From contig JASJAN010000008.1 of NCBI GenBank assembly GCA_030066985.1, positions 1 to 64,000 on the forward strand: a stretch of DNA of 64,000 nt, written 5' to 3'. The translations under genes were made by a program, and so were the position numbers. The notes beneath the pieces are model-generated. The model was not told the DNA's origin, did no database searches, and saw only the letters and a list, made by a program, of their open reading frames with translations. This stretch comes from Desulfobacterales bacterium (lineage in GTDB: Bacteria > Desulfobacterota > Desulfobacteria > Desulfobacterales > JAHEIW01). The first letter of the stretch is position 1; each line of letters starts with the position of its first letter. Of this stretch, positions 1 to 9,605 are shown piece by piece.

Positions 1-531
1 GGTAAACACTTTGGGATGGTTGGATTAGGGCGCATCGGCCAGAAGGTGGCTGAATATGGTCAGGCCTTTGGTATGCAAGTGGGTGCTTTTGATCCTCTGA
101 CCCATAATTGGAAAGAGGACATATGGCGTGCGCCTTCTCTTTCCGAATTATTGAAATGGTCTGATGTTCTTAGTCTGCACATACCATTGAATGCCGATAC
201 CCATCAACTCATTGGAAAAACGGAATTGGCATTGCTGCCCCAAAATGCAGTACTGATCAATACATCACGCGGACAATTGATCGATGAGAATGCTTTGATC
301 CAAGCGCTGGAAAGTGGCCGGTTGGGCGGTGCCGCCCTTGATGTCATCGCCAATGAACGCGATGCAGCCCAACGTAACAAAAGTCCCTTACTTGCATATG
401 CCAACCAACACGATAATCTGCTTATTACTCCGCATATTGGAGGGGCAACCTACGAATCAATGGCCAAAACCGAAGTTTTTATGGCTCAAAAACTTGTCGA
501 TTTTTTATTGGCAAAAGAAAAATTACTGTAA
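1..531 (+). CDS. D-2-hydroxyacid dehydrogenase (3-phosphoglycerate dehydrogenase-like), 5' truncated by window edge
   Basis: The reading frame is open from base 1, so only the C-terminal part (about 176 residues) is present. It holds the Rossmann glycine motif of the family (GMVGLGRIGQKVAEYG), the substrate/NAD region LINTSRGQLIDENAL with its arginine, and the C-terminal histidine in LLITPHIGGATYES. This family oxidises D-2-hydroxy acids with NAD. It ends 9 bases before a NeuC-like gene and probably belongs to the same polysaccharide operon, where such enzymes make small acid precursors. The true substrate cannot be read from the sequence. Confidence 0.85.
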   Translation, partial: GKHFGMVGLGRIGQKVAEYGQAFGMQVGAFDPLTHNWKEDIWRAPSLSELLKWSDVLSLHIPLNADTHQLIGKTELALLPQNAVLINTSRGQLIDENALIQALESGRLGGAALDVIANERDAAQRNKSPLLAYANQHDNLLITPHIGGATYESMAKTEVFMAQKLVDFLLAKEKLL

Positions 532-540
532 GAGGTATTC

Positions 541-1692
541 ATGCGAAAAATATGTGTTGTTATTACCGCCCGACCCAGTTATGCACGCATAAAAACGGTA
601 CTGGAAGCCGTTCAATCTCATCCTGATCTTGAGTTGCAATTAATTGTAGCTGCCTCTGCCTTGTTGGAACGCTATGGCCCGGTCATCGATGTTATTCGGG
701 CAGACGGTTTTGAACCTAATGCGGTGGCGCATATGGTAGTTGAAGGGGAGAATCTGGTAACCACTGCCAAATCGACCGGTCTCGGTCTGGTAGAACTGGC
801 GACGGCCTTTGACAACCTTAAACCGGACGTGGTTGTCAGTATTGCTGATCGCTATGAAACCATTGCAACCGCCATAGCGGCCTCCTATCTCAATATCCCG
901 GTGGCACACGTTCAGGGTGGTGAAGTGACGGGTTCTATTGACGAGAAGGTGCGCCATGCAGTTACCAAACTGGCCAATCTGCATTTTGTTTCCAATGAAT
1001 TGGCTGCCAAGCGAGTGGTCCGAATGGGCGAAGATCCCGAAACGGTATTTGTTACGGGTTGCGCCTCTGTGGACCTTGCTGCCCGGGTGCTATCAGAAGG
1101 GCTGGACGGTTTTAATCCCTTTGAGCGCTATGCCGGTGTCGGGCATGAATTTAATCCTGAAAAGGGGTATCTGGTCGTCATGCAGCACCCAGTGACCACT
1201 GAATACGAGGATTCATTGGACCAGATTACTGAGACGTTGACTGCCATTGAGGAACTTGCGCACCCGACCTTTTGGTTTTGGCCGAACGTGGATGCCGGAT
1301 CAGATCGAATTTCGAAAGGCATTCGACATTTTCGTGAAACCCACGAAATCCCGTATATCTATTTTTTCAAAAATCTGTCACCCGAGGACTTTCTGCGATT
1401 ATTGATTGGTGCAAAATGCCTCGTCGGCAATTCAAGTGTTGGTATTCGTGAAGCGTCTTTCCTTGGTGTACCGACAGTCAATATTGGTAATCGTCAGATC
1501 GGGCGTGATCGAGGACCAAATGTGATTGACACTGGATATTCCGCCGAGGCGGTAACTGATGCCATCAAACAGCATCTGGTCAATGGGAAATACAATACCT
1601 CCAGCCTGTATGGAGACGGAGCGGCCGGAAACAGAATTGCCGATTTGCTGGCAACTGTGCCGCTAAAATCTGATAAGCGGCTTGTTTACTAA
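541..1692 (+). CDS. neuC: UDP-N-acetylglucosamine 2-epimerase (hydrolysing), NeuC-like
   Basis: A 383-residue protein with the NeuC/WecB GT-B-like fold pattern: N-terminal ICVVITARPSYARI, a central IADRYETIATAIAA segment, and the conserved block HVQGGEVTGSIDEKVRHA. NeuC-type enzymes hydrolyse and epimerise UDP-GlcNAc (or a 2,4-diamino analogue) to release the 2-epimer sugar, the first step toward sialic or legionaminic-type nonulosonic acids. It is followed by a NeuA-like cytidylyltransferase, which supports this role. No NeuB-like condensing enzyme is visible in the window; it may lie upstream. Full length for the family. Confidence 0.88.
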   Translation: MRKICVVITARPSYARIKTVLEAVQSHPDLELQLIVAASALLERYGPVIDVIRADGFEPNAVAHMVVEGENLVTTAKSTGLGLVELATAFDNLKPDVVVSIADRYETIATAIAASYLNIPVAHVQGGEVTGSIDEKVRHAVTKLANLHFVSNELAAKRVVRMGEDPETVFVTGCASVDLAARVLSEGLDGFNPFERYAGVGHEFNPEKGYLVVMQHPVTTEYEDSLDQITETLTAIEELAHPTFWFWPNVDAGSDRISKGIRHFRETHEIPYIYFFKNLSPEDFLRLLIGAKCLVGNSSVGIREASFLGVPTVNIGNRQIGRDRGPNVIDTGYSAEAVTDAIKQHLVNGKYNTSSLYGDGAAGNRIADLLATVPLKSDKRLVY

Positions 1693-1729
1693 GTAATACC
1701 TGATTTTTTTTTCACCATCGGATGAAACT

Positions 1730-2467
1730 ATGGCGCTAAGTATAGATCAACAAATACAGGCCAAAATTCTTGCGGTCATTCCGGCTCGGGCCGGCTCAAA
1801 GGGCGTCCCTCGAAAAAATATTCGTCCAATCTGCGGCAAGCCTTTAATTACCTATACGATTGAAGCAGCGTTGCAAGTCCAGCATTTGTTTCACCGTTTG
1901 ATCGTCAGCACCGAAGATGAAGAGATCGCTGCAATCGCCCGTCAAAATGGTGCCGAAGTGCCTTTTCTACGTCCGATTGAGCTATCAGGTGATGATGTTC
2001 CCACATTACCTGTCTTGCAACACGCCGTGCGTTTTGTGGAAAAGCAGGATGACATTATCCTGGACTGGGTACTTTTGCTTCAGCCGACGGATCCCTTGCG
2101 GCAGGCCGCAGACATCGAAGCAGCTTTGGAACTATCCCAGCAGGACCCCTGCGATTCGGTTATCAGCGTGGTGCAGGTGTTTTCCACCCATCCCATATTA
2201 ATGAAGCGCATTGAAGACAACCAGCTTCTGCCGTATTGCATTGAGGAAAAAGAAGGCACGCGTCGCCAGGATTACAAACCAGCAGCTTATATGCGCAACG
2301 GAGCCATATACCTGACGCGACGAAAGGTTCTGATCGAGCAGAACTCGATCTGGGGTCAGGTCATCCGTCCTTACGTTATGCCGCCAGAACGGTCAGTGGG
2401 AGTGGATAGTGACCTGGACCTTAAGATGGTCGAAGTGATGATGCGTGAGAATCACAAAAAACCATAG
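1730..2467 (+). CDS. neuA: Acylneuraminate (CMP-nonulosonate) cytidylyltransferase, NeuA-like
   Basis: A 245-residue nucleotidyltransferase that begins with the signature AVIPARAGSKGVPRKNI (CTP-binding loop), has LIVSTEDEEIAAIA, and LLLQPTDPLRQAADI around the metal and substrate site, and ends with GVDSDLDLKMVE, as in CMP-sialic acid and CMP-legionaminic acid synthetases. It would activate a nine-carbon sugar acid with CTP before transfer to a surface glycan. It lies 37 bases after the NeuC-like gene on the same strand. Whether the substrate is sialic, legionaminic or pseudaminic acid cannot be decided. Confidence 0.85.
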   Translation: MALSIDQQIQAKILAVIPARAGSKGVPRKNIRPICGKPLITYTIEAALQVQHLFHRLIVSTEDEEIAAIARQNGAEVPFLRPIELSGDDVPTLPVLQHAVRFVEKQDDIILDWVLLLQPTDPLRQAADIEAALELSQQDPCDSVISVVQVFSTHPILMKRIEDNQLLPYCIEEKEGTRRQDYKPAAYMRNGAIYLTRRKVLIEQNSIWGQVIRPYVMPPERSVGVDSDLDLKMVEVMMRENHKKP

Positions 2468-2660
2468 CGGCAAAACCTTTTTTTCATTTAATAAACTAGT
2501 CATCTGCTTCCGGCAGCGGTGCAAAATAATGGTGCCGCTAAAAGAGTTATTTAGGCAACCAAATTTTTTAAATGATGAAAATAGTGCAAACGATCAACGT
2601 TTGAAACAATGTAACAAACGCCAGTGAAACGCGACGGCTGCGAAAGGATAAGAGATCGAT

Positions 2661-4400
2661 ATGTGCGGTATTGCGGTTGGCTGCGGTGATGGTTGGAATC
2701 GCAGGCAACTAGAAGATATGGTTGCCATCCAAAATCATCGGGGCCCAGATGATAGCGGGCTGTATATCGACGAGCGCCATCATATCGGTTTCGGTCATTC
2801 GCGCTTGAGCATCATAGACCTCTCCAGCGCAGGACATCAGCCGATGAATTCAGCCGATGACAGTTGCTGGATTGTATTAAATGGAGAGATATACAATTAT
2901 CTGGAACTTCGTTCGGAGCTTAGGTCTTATCCCTTCAAAAGCCAGACTGATACTGAAGTTATTTTGGCTGCGTATCAGCGGTGGGGGACAACATGTCTTG
3001 AGCATTTAATCGGTATGTTCGCCTTTGCCCTTTGGGATAGGAAAAAGCGAAAACTATTTGTTGCGCGGGACCGATTTGGTGTCAAACCGCTTTACTGGTA
3101 TGACATTCCGTATGGCGGTGTGCTTTTAGCCAGCGAAATCAAAGCTTTGCATGCTGCAGGCGTTGCCCGCAAACCGGATCCAATAACCTGGGCAACCTAT
3201 TTGTCTTCTGGCATGTATGATCATGGATCTCGCACGTTTTGGTGTAATATTCAGCAAATTCCTCCTGGTGGATGGCTGGAATGGGATCTTGAGAGTGGTT
3301 ATCAAATAGGGACATGGTATGATCCTGCGGATGCTGTCAAGGCCCTAGGGCCAGATGAACGAGCGGATAACGTCGTGATCGAAGAAACCATTGCCCTATT
3401 GGAAGAAACGATTGCACTGAGGTTTCGTTCGGATGTTCCCGTCGGTATTTGTCTATCGGGCGGTTTGGATTCTTCTCTTTTGTTGGGTTTGGTTAACCGA
3501 TTTCATGGTATGGATTCGGCGGTCAATGCATTCACGTTTTATTGCGGGGATCCAAATTATGATGAAACACCGTGGGTCGAGCTGATGCTTAAAGATACCC
3601 AGCATCCTTGGCATCCCTGTCTGCTTGATGCTGAGATGATCCCGCACCTGGCGTCTGAAGTGCAGCAGTTTCAAGACGAACCGTTTGGCGGTTTCCCGAC
3701 CCTGGGAATGGCACTGGTCTATAACCATGCGCGATCAAAAGGTGTCACCGTTTTGCTGGATGGAAACGGTATGGATGAGGGGTGGGCCGGATATGAATAT
3801 TACCAAAAAAGCGCCAGCATCGATGCTGCCAAGGGACCTGTTCAGGGAACCCGATCCCCAACAACCCGGCCCGATAGCTTGCAACCAGAGTTTGCTGAGC
3901 AGTCTGAATCTTTTCAACCCCCAACGCCATTCGGCAACCCACTCAGAGATCTTCAGTATCGGGATATTCGACATGCCAAGATTCCGCGTGCCATGCGATT
4001 TAGCGATCGCGTTTCCATGATGTTCTCGCGTGAAGTTCGCGAACCGTTCTTGGATCATCGCATTGTGGAGTTGGGACTGCGACAACCCGAGTCGCGCAAG
4101 TTGAAAGAAGGACACGGAAAATGGCTCCTGCGCCAGGTTGCGCGAAACTTGCTTCCGGAAGGGGTGTATGAAGCACCTAAACGACCGGTGCAAACGCCTC
4201 AGCGGGAATGGTTAAGAGGGCCTTTGGCCGGATGGGCTCAAGAACTTATCGAAGACGGGCTATCCCATTGGGGGCGGGAATGGCTAAACGAAAAAAAAGT
4301 GCGTGCTGCCTGGCGTTCATTCTGTGAGCATGGCTCAGACAATAGTTTCCCCATCTGGCAGTGGCTCAGCATCGGACTGATGAGTCGGGCGAGTGACTAA
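2661..4400 (+). CDS. asnB: Asparagine synthase (glutamine-hydrolysing)
   Basis: A 579-residue two-domain protein. The N-terminal class II glutamine amidotransferase starts MCGIAVG, so Cys2 is the nucleophile, with NHRGPDDSG following. The C-terminal synthase domain has the ATP pyrophosphatase loop CLSGGLDSSLLLG (about residues 265-277) and the motif FLDHRIVELG. Known members amidate aspartate using glutamine and ATP. Paralogues of this size inside polysaccharide clusters often amidate sugar acids instead, and its position after neuC/neuA suggests that. There is a 193-base gap upstream, so it may have its own promoter. The last gene on this strand before the convergent sulfotransferases. Confidence 0.85.
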   Translation: MCGIAVGCGDGWNRRQLEDMVAIQNHRGPDDSGLYIDERHHIGFGHSRLSIIDLSSAGHQPMNSADDSCWIVLNGEIYNYLELRSELRSYPFKSQTDTEVILAAYQRWGTTCLEHLIGMFAFALWDRKKRKLFVARDRFGVKPLYWYDIPYGGVLLASEIKALHAAGVARKPDPITWATYLSSGMYDHGSRTFWCNIQQIPPGGWLEWDLESGYQIGTWYDPADAVKALGPDERADNVVIEETIALLEETIALRFRSDVPVGICLSGGLDSSLLLGLVNRFHGMDSAVNAFTFYCGDPNYDETPWVELMLKDTQHPWHPCLLDAEMIPHLASEVQQFQDEPFGGFPTLGMALVYNHARSKGVTVLLDGNGMDEGWAGYEYYQKSASIDAAKGPVQGTRSPTTRPDSLQPEFAEQSESFQPPTPFGNPLRDLQYRDIRHAKIPRAMRFSDRVSMMFSREVREPFLDHRIVELGLRQPESRKLKEGHGKWLLRQVARNLLPEGVYEAPKRPVQTPQREWLRGPLAGWAQELIEDGLSHWGREWLNEKKVRAAWRSFCEHGSDNSFPIWQWLSIGLMSRASD

Positions 4401-4502
4401 AATGTATTCTAAATTTTCGCGCTACTTTTGAAAAAAGCGTTAGTCACGGGTCTACTTTAAAACTTTACCTCCTGCGCATTTTAATTCCTTTTATACAAGC
4501 AA

Positions 4503-5546
4503 TTAGAATGCAACCGCACGATCCAGAACCTTTTGATATTCTTTGCCGGTTGCGGATTCGATCGCATTCAGTTCCTCTGCTGATAGCGTCTTGTATCGAT
4601 TCAATGAACCGAGCATAATCCCGGGATTTTCAATGGTGAAACTGGTGTTTGCTGCAATCGGTTCATTATTAAATGTTGGCGTTAATAAGATCGGGTTAAA
4701 GTTGATGTTTAAAAAATCAGCTAGATATTGCATGACACGCTCTGTATGGCCGATTAAATCTTCGAAACGAATGATAGCCACCAAGGGCCCATAAAGCGCT
4801 TTATTTTGAACCATTGCCTGCGCATTTTGGATCCACTGACCCGATGCTTTTTCGATATCTTCATATTTCCCTTTTTTATCGTTGTGCCGATGCGCCGATG
4901 GGAACCAGTTTTTGGGGTCTCTGATGATTGAGACCAGACGGCCATCCGGATAATCTGCAAAAAAGGATTCAATGCTTTCGGGCACCATTGCCAGTCTAGG
5001 CGTAAATCCTGTGATATATTTTTTGGTCCCATAAGCGTTTTGGTAATTGAGCCAGGCACCGAAATAAGAGGTCATATAAGCGTTGAGGATCTCACGCTGG
5101 CTTATGGATCCGATGGAATCCAGGTATTGTAAAAATAGCATTCTTTGCAAAGAGGGCGGAAACATGAATGCAAATGTCTTTTCAGACTTATGCCCTTTTT
5201 TATAGCCTTCATTAAAGTGTTTTATCACATTGTCTTCAAAAAGCAGGTGGAACCATTGCATCGGGCGGTCATTGAGATTGATCGGCGGCCAGATGTACTT
5301 TTTGGGATGCCCAATCATTAACTCGTCCGGATGGGCATATATTTCCGGGTGACCATCAAAAAGCTGGCTGAGAAGCGATCCACCGGAGCGCTGGATCTGA
5401 GAGATAAGTGCGATGGGCGCCGTTATCGGTATCATATTGTCCAGACATACCTGATATAGCTGTTTTAAATGGGATCGGCTTTCACGCAGCGCGCCATGGC
5501 GCGTCTTCCTGTGAGACATCTTTTTTTTGTATTTTTTTAAAACCAT
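4503..5546 (-). CDS. Sulfotransferase family protein
   Basis: A 347-residue protein. Near residue 45 it has ALISQIQRSGGSLLSQLFDG, which resembles the PAPS 5'-phosphosulfate loop although the usual PRSGT is RSGGS. A later segment, LVSIIRDPKNWFPSAHRH, matches the 3'-phosphate binding R..P pattern. Such enzymes transfer sulfate from PAPS to hydroxyl or amino groups of glycans or lipids. It lies 14 bases downstream of a second sulfotransferase on the same strand and so is probably co-transcribed with it. The altered loop makes it the more divergent of the pair; no acceptor can be assigned. Confidence 0.7.
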   Translation of the reverse strand: MVLKKYKKKMSHRKTRHGALRESRSHLKQLYQVCLDNMIPITAPIALISQIQRSGGSLLSQLFDGHPEIYAHPDELMIGHPKKYIWPPINLNDRPMQWFHLLFEDNVIKHFNEGYKKGHKSEKTFAFMFPPSLQRMLFLQYLDSIGSISQREILNAYMTSYFGAWLNYQNAYGTKKYITGFTPRLAMVPESIESFFADYPDGRLVSIIRDPKNWFPSAHRHNDKKGKYEDIEKASGQWIQNAQAMVQNKALYGPLVAIIRFEDLIGHTERVMQYLADFLNINFNPILLTPTFNNEPIAANTSFTIENPGIMLGSLNRYKTLSAEELNAIESATGKEYQKVLDRAVAF

Positions 5547-5560
5547 AATAACATCATCTT

Positions 5561-6478
5561 TTAGCCATGAACTTTTGACAGAATTTTTTTTATCTCGCCG
5601 GGTTTATGCAATCTTAGGACGTCACGCCCGAATCCTTTGCAAAGCCTTGCCCAGTCATAGGCTGTCGCATACCCGAATTTTGAGGCATACGATCTCGTGA
5701 TGTAGTTGACCAGATGAGCTTGATCGGCATCCAGCGAATCCCGCCATTTATCTGGATCGTTTTCCCGGATGCTCTGTAATACTAAATTATTATTTTTCCA
5801 GAATTCATGGTCTGATACAATCTCGTTGGGGGCAATGACATTTTCAAGTAATCGACGATCGTACGGAATATTTAAAAATTCACAAATTTTAATTAAAGAG
5901 GACTTATTATCAGCCGTTAGATCTTCATATCGAACGACGATGACGTTATCCTTGCTTTCTATTTTCAGGATCGCCGCGGAGATTTTATTGTATAGCAGCG
6001 CTAAGCGAATGAGCGACTTTTTTCGTTTTGGATGTTTCCTTAAGCGCGAACTGACGATATTTTTGGGCTCGCGGATCATGCAAATGAATTTGGCGCTCGG
6101 GTAATAGCTGCATATTTTCGAATAGAAAAATATATGCCTAGGCGTTTTTTCCAGAAAGGTATTTTTTTTATCCGGGTTGAACTGCCCAATCACGTATTCA
6201 AATACTTCTTTCTGGGAGTTTAAGTGCCGGAAAGCGTCTTCAGCCACCTCTATTCTAGCTTTGCGGTATAATATCCGACGAATGGTTTGGCAATCCTTCT
6301 GACTCAAGTCGTTTTCGCGAAGCCCATAAGTCGCCCTTGAAAAAAAATGGGTTTCAGGCATGGGAAAATAGTTGCCCGTATTGCTCAAAATCCCCTGAAG
6401 CAGGGTCGTTCCCGATCGGGGCATTCCCACAATGAAAACCGGGTCCGTATACGTCGGATCTATGGTATGTTGCGGCAT
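5561..6478 (-). CDS. Sulfotransferase family protein
   Basis: A 305-residue protein with a canonical PAPS loop, VFIVGMPRSGTTLLQGILS, near residue 14, and the 3'-phosphate motif CMIREPKNIVSSRLRKHPKR about 140 residues later. This is the Sulfotransfer_3-type arrangement. It probably sulfates a sugar of the surface polymer made by this cluster. Together with the downstream sulfotransferase it forms a pair with a 14-base gap. The upstream gene is the glycosyltransferase/dehydrogenase fusion on the same strand, 67 bases away. Function is from fold recognition; the acceptor is unknown. Confidence 0.8.
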   Translation of the reverse strand: MPQHTIDPTYTDPVFIVGMPRSGTTLLQGILSNTGNYFPMPETHFFSRATYGLRENDLSQKDCQTIRRILYRKARIEVAEDAFRHLNSQKEVFEYVIGQFNPDKKNTFLEKTPRHIFFYSKICSYYPSAKFICMIREPKNIVSSRLRKHPKRKKSLIRLALLYNKISAAILKIESKDNVIVVRYEDLTADNKSSLIKICEFLNIPYDRRLLENVIAPNEIVSDHEFWKNNNLVLQSIRENDPDKWRDSLDADQAHLVNYITRSYASKFGYATAYDWARLCKGFGRDVLRLHKPGEIKKILSKVHG

Positions 6479-6545
6479 CTGGTAATGATCTTATATCTCA
6501 AATTGATAAGGCGCGCTGGGGCGATCTCATTCCCTCGGGTGTCCA

Positions 6546-8471
6546 TTAAGCCTGGCCAATCTTTAAAATAACTTTTAAATGCTGCTGTGATTTTGCCAGC
6601 TCCCATGCGGTCTTGAACTCGGATAACGGCAGCACTTTATCAGTAAAAGCGCTAGTTGCAATCTGCGGTAAAAGGTCGATGGCCATTTTAAAATGCCTGG
6701 CAGCGCTGCCCACCGAACCGACCAGCATTTTGTCATAGGCGACGATACCTTCAAACGTATACTCCTGACGGGCATAGGGCAAGCCCAGCAGGAGAATTCG
6801 AGCACCGGCCGGGCTTTGGTTTAAAATAGCATCCAACGCCTGTGGGTTACCGGTGACTTCTAATAAATTCTCAAATGCCTGTAGCTCTGACAAATCTTGT
6901 GATACGTGAATATCGGAATCGTTAAAATAATTGAGCCGGGTGCGATTGCGATCAAATACCGTTACATCATGTCCCCAGTGCGCAAGCACTCTAGCGCACA
7001 GGTGGCCCAGGGCGCCGGCGCCCACCACAGCACATTTTTTGGGCGACTTTTTGACTTTCCAGGTCCGTCGAAACCGTTTGAGACCTTTTAGGGCCACGGC
7101 CAGCGGTTCGCACAGACAGGCGGTTTTTAGGTCGAATTCCGCCGGAATCATATGGGCAAACCGCCCAGGAACGATAACATACTCGGCATAGCCGCCGTTG
7201 CGGCCGATAACGCCCAGTTCGGTCCGGTTTTGGCAGGCAATCCAATTTTCCGCCAGACACGCCGGGCAGGTGCCACAACTCTGAATACACTCCACAACCA
7301 CCGCATCGCCAACTTTTACATGGGTGATATTGGATCCCACACTTACCACATGGCCACTGAATTCGTGTCCCGGAACTATGGGATATTTGGCCAGACCATT
7401 TTTGTAATATCCCAAGTGGCCTTCATAAATTTCGATGTCGGTGGCGCATACGCCTTCATAGGCTACTCGGATCAAAATTTCTCCCGGTTTAGGATTCGAA
7501 ATTGAAATGTCATCAACGGATGCTCGCTTCGGTCCGTGGATGACGACCGCCTGACATGTTCGGTCAAAAAACATATCTCTCCTGACATTCTGGTTTTCAA
7601 TAATAGAGCGGCTCAACAACCCTTTGATGGTGCCGATACTTTTGTTGGTCCGAAAGAAAAGGGTTTCCCGCGCAAGCTTGATCTTGTTGTTTAAGCCGAC
7701 AGCGTTCTGATCTGATGAAGAAAAAATGTAACCCAGGTCAAAAAAAAGACGCGTGCTCTCCAAACAAGGGGTTGCCAATGCGTGCCAGATATTTTGGATC
7801 CCAATCCAGCGTGCGGCTGCCGCTTCCCGGAAATATCGTCGTCTGATCTGGCGCCAGTTTTCCTCATGGATGTGGTAAAGGGATGCTTCGGGTTCATACA
7901 CGACCCGATAGTCTTTTTCCATCCAATATTTGGCCCACTCAATATCCTCAAGGCCCAACAGGTTTTCATTAAACTGTCGCTCCCGCCACAGGTCCTTACG
8001 AATGGCTGAATTGGCGTTGTTGGCAAAAAACCGCGGCGGGCGCAATACTTTTCGTTGCGGACCGAAAGTGCGCCGCATGTCTTGAATTTCGCCGAATTTA
8101 GAGCTGGATCCGCCCACCTGTCGCCCATACACCATAGCTGTTTTCTGATCACGCAGCGGTGCGATCAGTTTGCTGACCCAATGTTCATCAACCGGCAGCG
8201 TGTGAGCAGACGCAATGGCAATATATTGGCCGCAGGCCACTTCAATCCCGATGTTCAAGGAGTGGCCAAAGGTAAAATCATGGCTTTCAATGGGCAGCAG
8301 CATATCGGCCTTTTGGGCGGCAATTTCACGCGTCCGATCCCAGGAACCGGAATCGACAATGATGGTCTCAAAATCCTGTTGGGTTTGCAGGCGCAGCGCT
8401 TCCAGTAAATCCGGCAAATATTTTTCTTCATTAAACGTCCGGATGACAATCGATATTTCAGGGTCACGCAT
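6546..8471 (-). CDS. Fusion protein: family 2 glycosyltransferase plus zinc-dependent medium-chain dehydrogenase
   Basis: One uninterrupted 641-residue frame encodes two enzymes. Residues 1 to about 290 are a GT-A family 2 glycosyltransferase (SIVIRTFNEEKYLPDLLEAL, IIVDSGSWDRT, and GLEDIEWAKYWMEKDYRVVY), close to rhamnosyltransferase-like proteins. From about residue 302 a complete MDR alcohol/polyol dehydrogenase follows: catalytic zinc residues in GVCATD and VPGHEFSGHV, a structural zinc cluster C-x2-C-x2-C-x7-C, and the Rossmann glycines in AVVGAGALGHL. The start ATG is preceded by a GGAG sequence inside the end of the upstream gene, 1 base after its stop. The fusion could couple sugar oxidation/reduction to transfer; that is inference. 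Confidence 0.85.
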   Translation of the reverse strand: MRDPEISIVIRTFNEEKYLPDLLEALRLQTQQDFETIIVDSGSWDRTREIAAQKADMLLPIESHDFTFGHSLNIGIEVACGQYIAIASAHTLPVDEHWVSKLIAPLRDQKTAMVYGRQVGGSSSKFGEIQDMRRTFGPQRKVLRPPRFFANNANSAIRKDLWRERQFNENLLGLEDIEWAKYWMEKDYRVVYEPEASLYHIHEENWRQIRRRYFREAAAARWIGIQNIWHALATPCLESTRLFFDLGYIFSSSDQNAVGLNNKIKLARETLFFRTNKSIGTIKGLLSRSIIENQNVRRDMFFDRTCQAVVIHGPKRASVDDISISNPKPGEILIRVAYEGVCATDIEIYEGHLGYYKNGLAKYPIVPGHEFSGHVVSVGSNITHVKVGDAVVVECIQSCGTCPACLAENWIACQNRTELGVIGRNGGYAEYVIVPGRFAHMIPAEFDLKTACLCEPLAVALKGLKRFRRTWKVKKSPKKCAVVGAGALGHLCARVLAHWGHDVTVFDRNRTRLNYFNDSDIHVSQDLSELQAFENLLEVTGNPQALDAILNQSPAGARILLLGLPYARQEYTFEGIVAYDKMLVGSVGSAARHFKMAIDLLPQIATSAFTDKVLPLSEFKTAWELAKSQQHLKVILKIGQA

Positions 8472-8472
8472 T

Positions 8473-9417
8473 CTATGCTCCTGCTGCTTTCAAGCCTTTA
8501 AGCAGGTTTTTAACCGTGTTCTCGTGGACGCGCTGCCATGCCTCCGGGCTGCTATTGGCATTGTGAGGCGCCAGAAGGCAGTTTTGCATGCTGCGCAATG
8601 GGCTATCGGGCGGCAACGGTTCGTCCTCAAAAACGTCCAGGGCGGCGCCGGCAATCTGGCCTGCTTGCAGGGCCTGAACCAGAGCGGGTTCTTCCACGAC
8701 GGGTCCCCGGGACGCATTGACGAGATAGGCACCAGGCCTCATTAACTCCAGACGCTGTTTATTGATCAGGTGGTAGGAAGTTGGATTTAAATCCGGATTG
8801 AGGCTGACAAAATCGGCATGGTTGAGCAGCTCTTCCAGCGAAACCATTTCAATTCCCGTCTCTGACAGAAAGTCATCCGGCGGTTGTACGGGGTCATTTC
8901 CCATCACCCGCATCCCGAAAGCAATTGCACGGCGCACCACGGCTTTGCCGCAGTCGCCAACCCCGATTACACCCAGGACGCATTCGCGCAGGGATACCAG
9001 AGAAGGCTTTTCCCAATTTCCTTGGCGGATATCTCTATCCATCCATGGCAGTTTGCGGGCAAATGTCAGGATATATCCTAATACGGTGTCCGCCACGGGC
9101 TCTGAGAAGGCATTTGGTGTTCGATATACTGGAATGCCGCGACGCCGCGCTTCTTCCGAATCGATAGAGTCAATGCCGGTCCCCCATTTGGAAATGACCT
9201 TCAGGCGGTTGGCCGCTTCCAGCACGCGCCGGGTGATGCGATCATCACCACAGATGATACCGTCAATGTCTGCAATAGTTTCAAGCAATTCGGCTTCACT
9301 TAAGCGCTCGTTCACATCGGCGGCAATCAATTCAATCTCCTCCGCAGCCAGTCGTTGGCGCCAATCTTCAATGACCGGGATAAAATACGGTGCAGAAACC
9401 AAAACTCGCCATTTCAC
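8473..9417 (-). CDS. D-3-phosphoglycerate dehydrogenase-like hydroxyacid dehydrogenase
   Basis: A 314-residue NAD-dependent D-2-hydroxyacid dehydrogenase. It has KWGTGIDSID in the substrate domain, the Rossmann motif VIGVGDCGKAVVRRA, the conserved LVNASRGPVVEEPALVQAL and the catalytic His context CLLAPHNANSSPEA. It lacks the ACT regulatory domain of some SerA proteins. It is the second such dehydrogenase in the locus and is translationally close to the downstream GT/dehydrogenase fusion (1-base gap). A role in making a polymer-specific acid rather than serine is likely from context, but serine synthesis cannot be excluded. The start codon has only a weak ribosome site. Confidence 0.82.
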   Translation of the reverse strand: MKWRVLVSAPYFIPVIEDWRQRLAAEEIELIAADVNERLSEAELLETIADIDGIICGDDRITRRVLEAANRLKVISKWGTGIDSIDSEEARRRGIPVYRTPNAFSEPVADTVLGYILTFARKLPWMDRDIRQGNWEKPSLVSLRECVLGVIGVGDCGKAVVRRAIAFGMRVMGNDPVQPPDDFLSETGIEMVSLEELLNHADFVSLNPDLNPTSYHLINKQRLELMRPGAYLVNASRGPVVEEPALVQALQAGQIAGAALDVFEDEPLPPDSPLRSMQNCLLAPHNANSSPEAWQRVHENTVKNLLKGLKAAGA

Positions 9418-9467
9418 TTTTTTATTGAACCTCCATCAATGCGAATTGAGTTAAAACTTAATTCGCA

Positions 9468-9582
9468 GTTATTGGTTATTCGTTACAAGCCAGAAAAGCT
9501 TGATCATCGAAAGTATGTTTGAGATGTCGATATGCTATTTTGCTTTAGCTGATATTCACTCTATTAACGAATAACAAATCAC
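9468..9582. repeat. Intergenic imperfect inverted repeat (TTGGTTATTCGTTA type)
   Basis: Left arm 9468-9485 (GTTATTGGTTATTCGTTA) and right arm 9565-9582 are reverse complements at 16 of 18 positions, separated by 79 bases. It fills most of the 188-base gap between two minus-strand genes. The word GTTATTGGTTA resembles the ACCAATAACC words at 47672-47700. It is one of a group of similar word-built intergenic dyads in this window. Confidence 0.6.
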
Positions 9583-9605
9583 AAGCCGCTTTTAATCGAA
9601 TGTGA

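Noticed and set aside
4401-4502. Terminator between asnB and the sulfotransferase
   Set aside because: Only a weak CGC/GCG pair is visible; no stable stem with a T-run.
8798-9454. 218-codon plus-strand frame
   Set aside because: Antisense shadow of the hydroxyacid dehydrogenase; serine/arginine-rich and without motifs.
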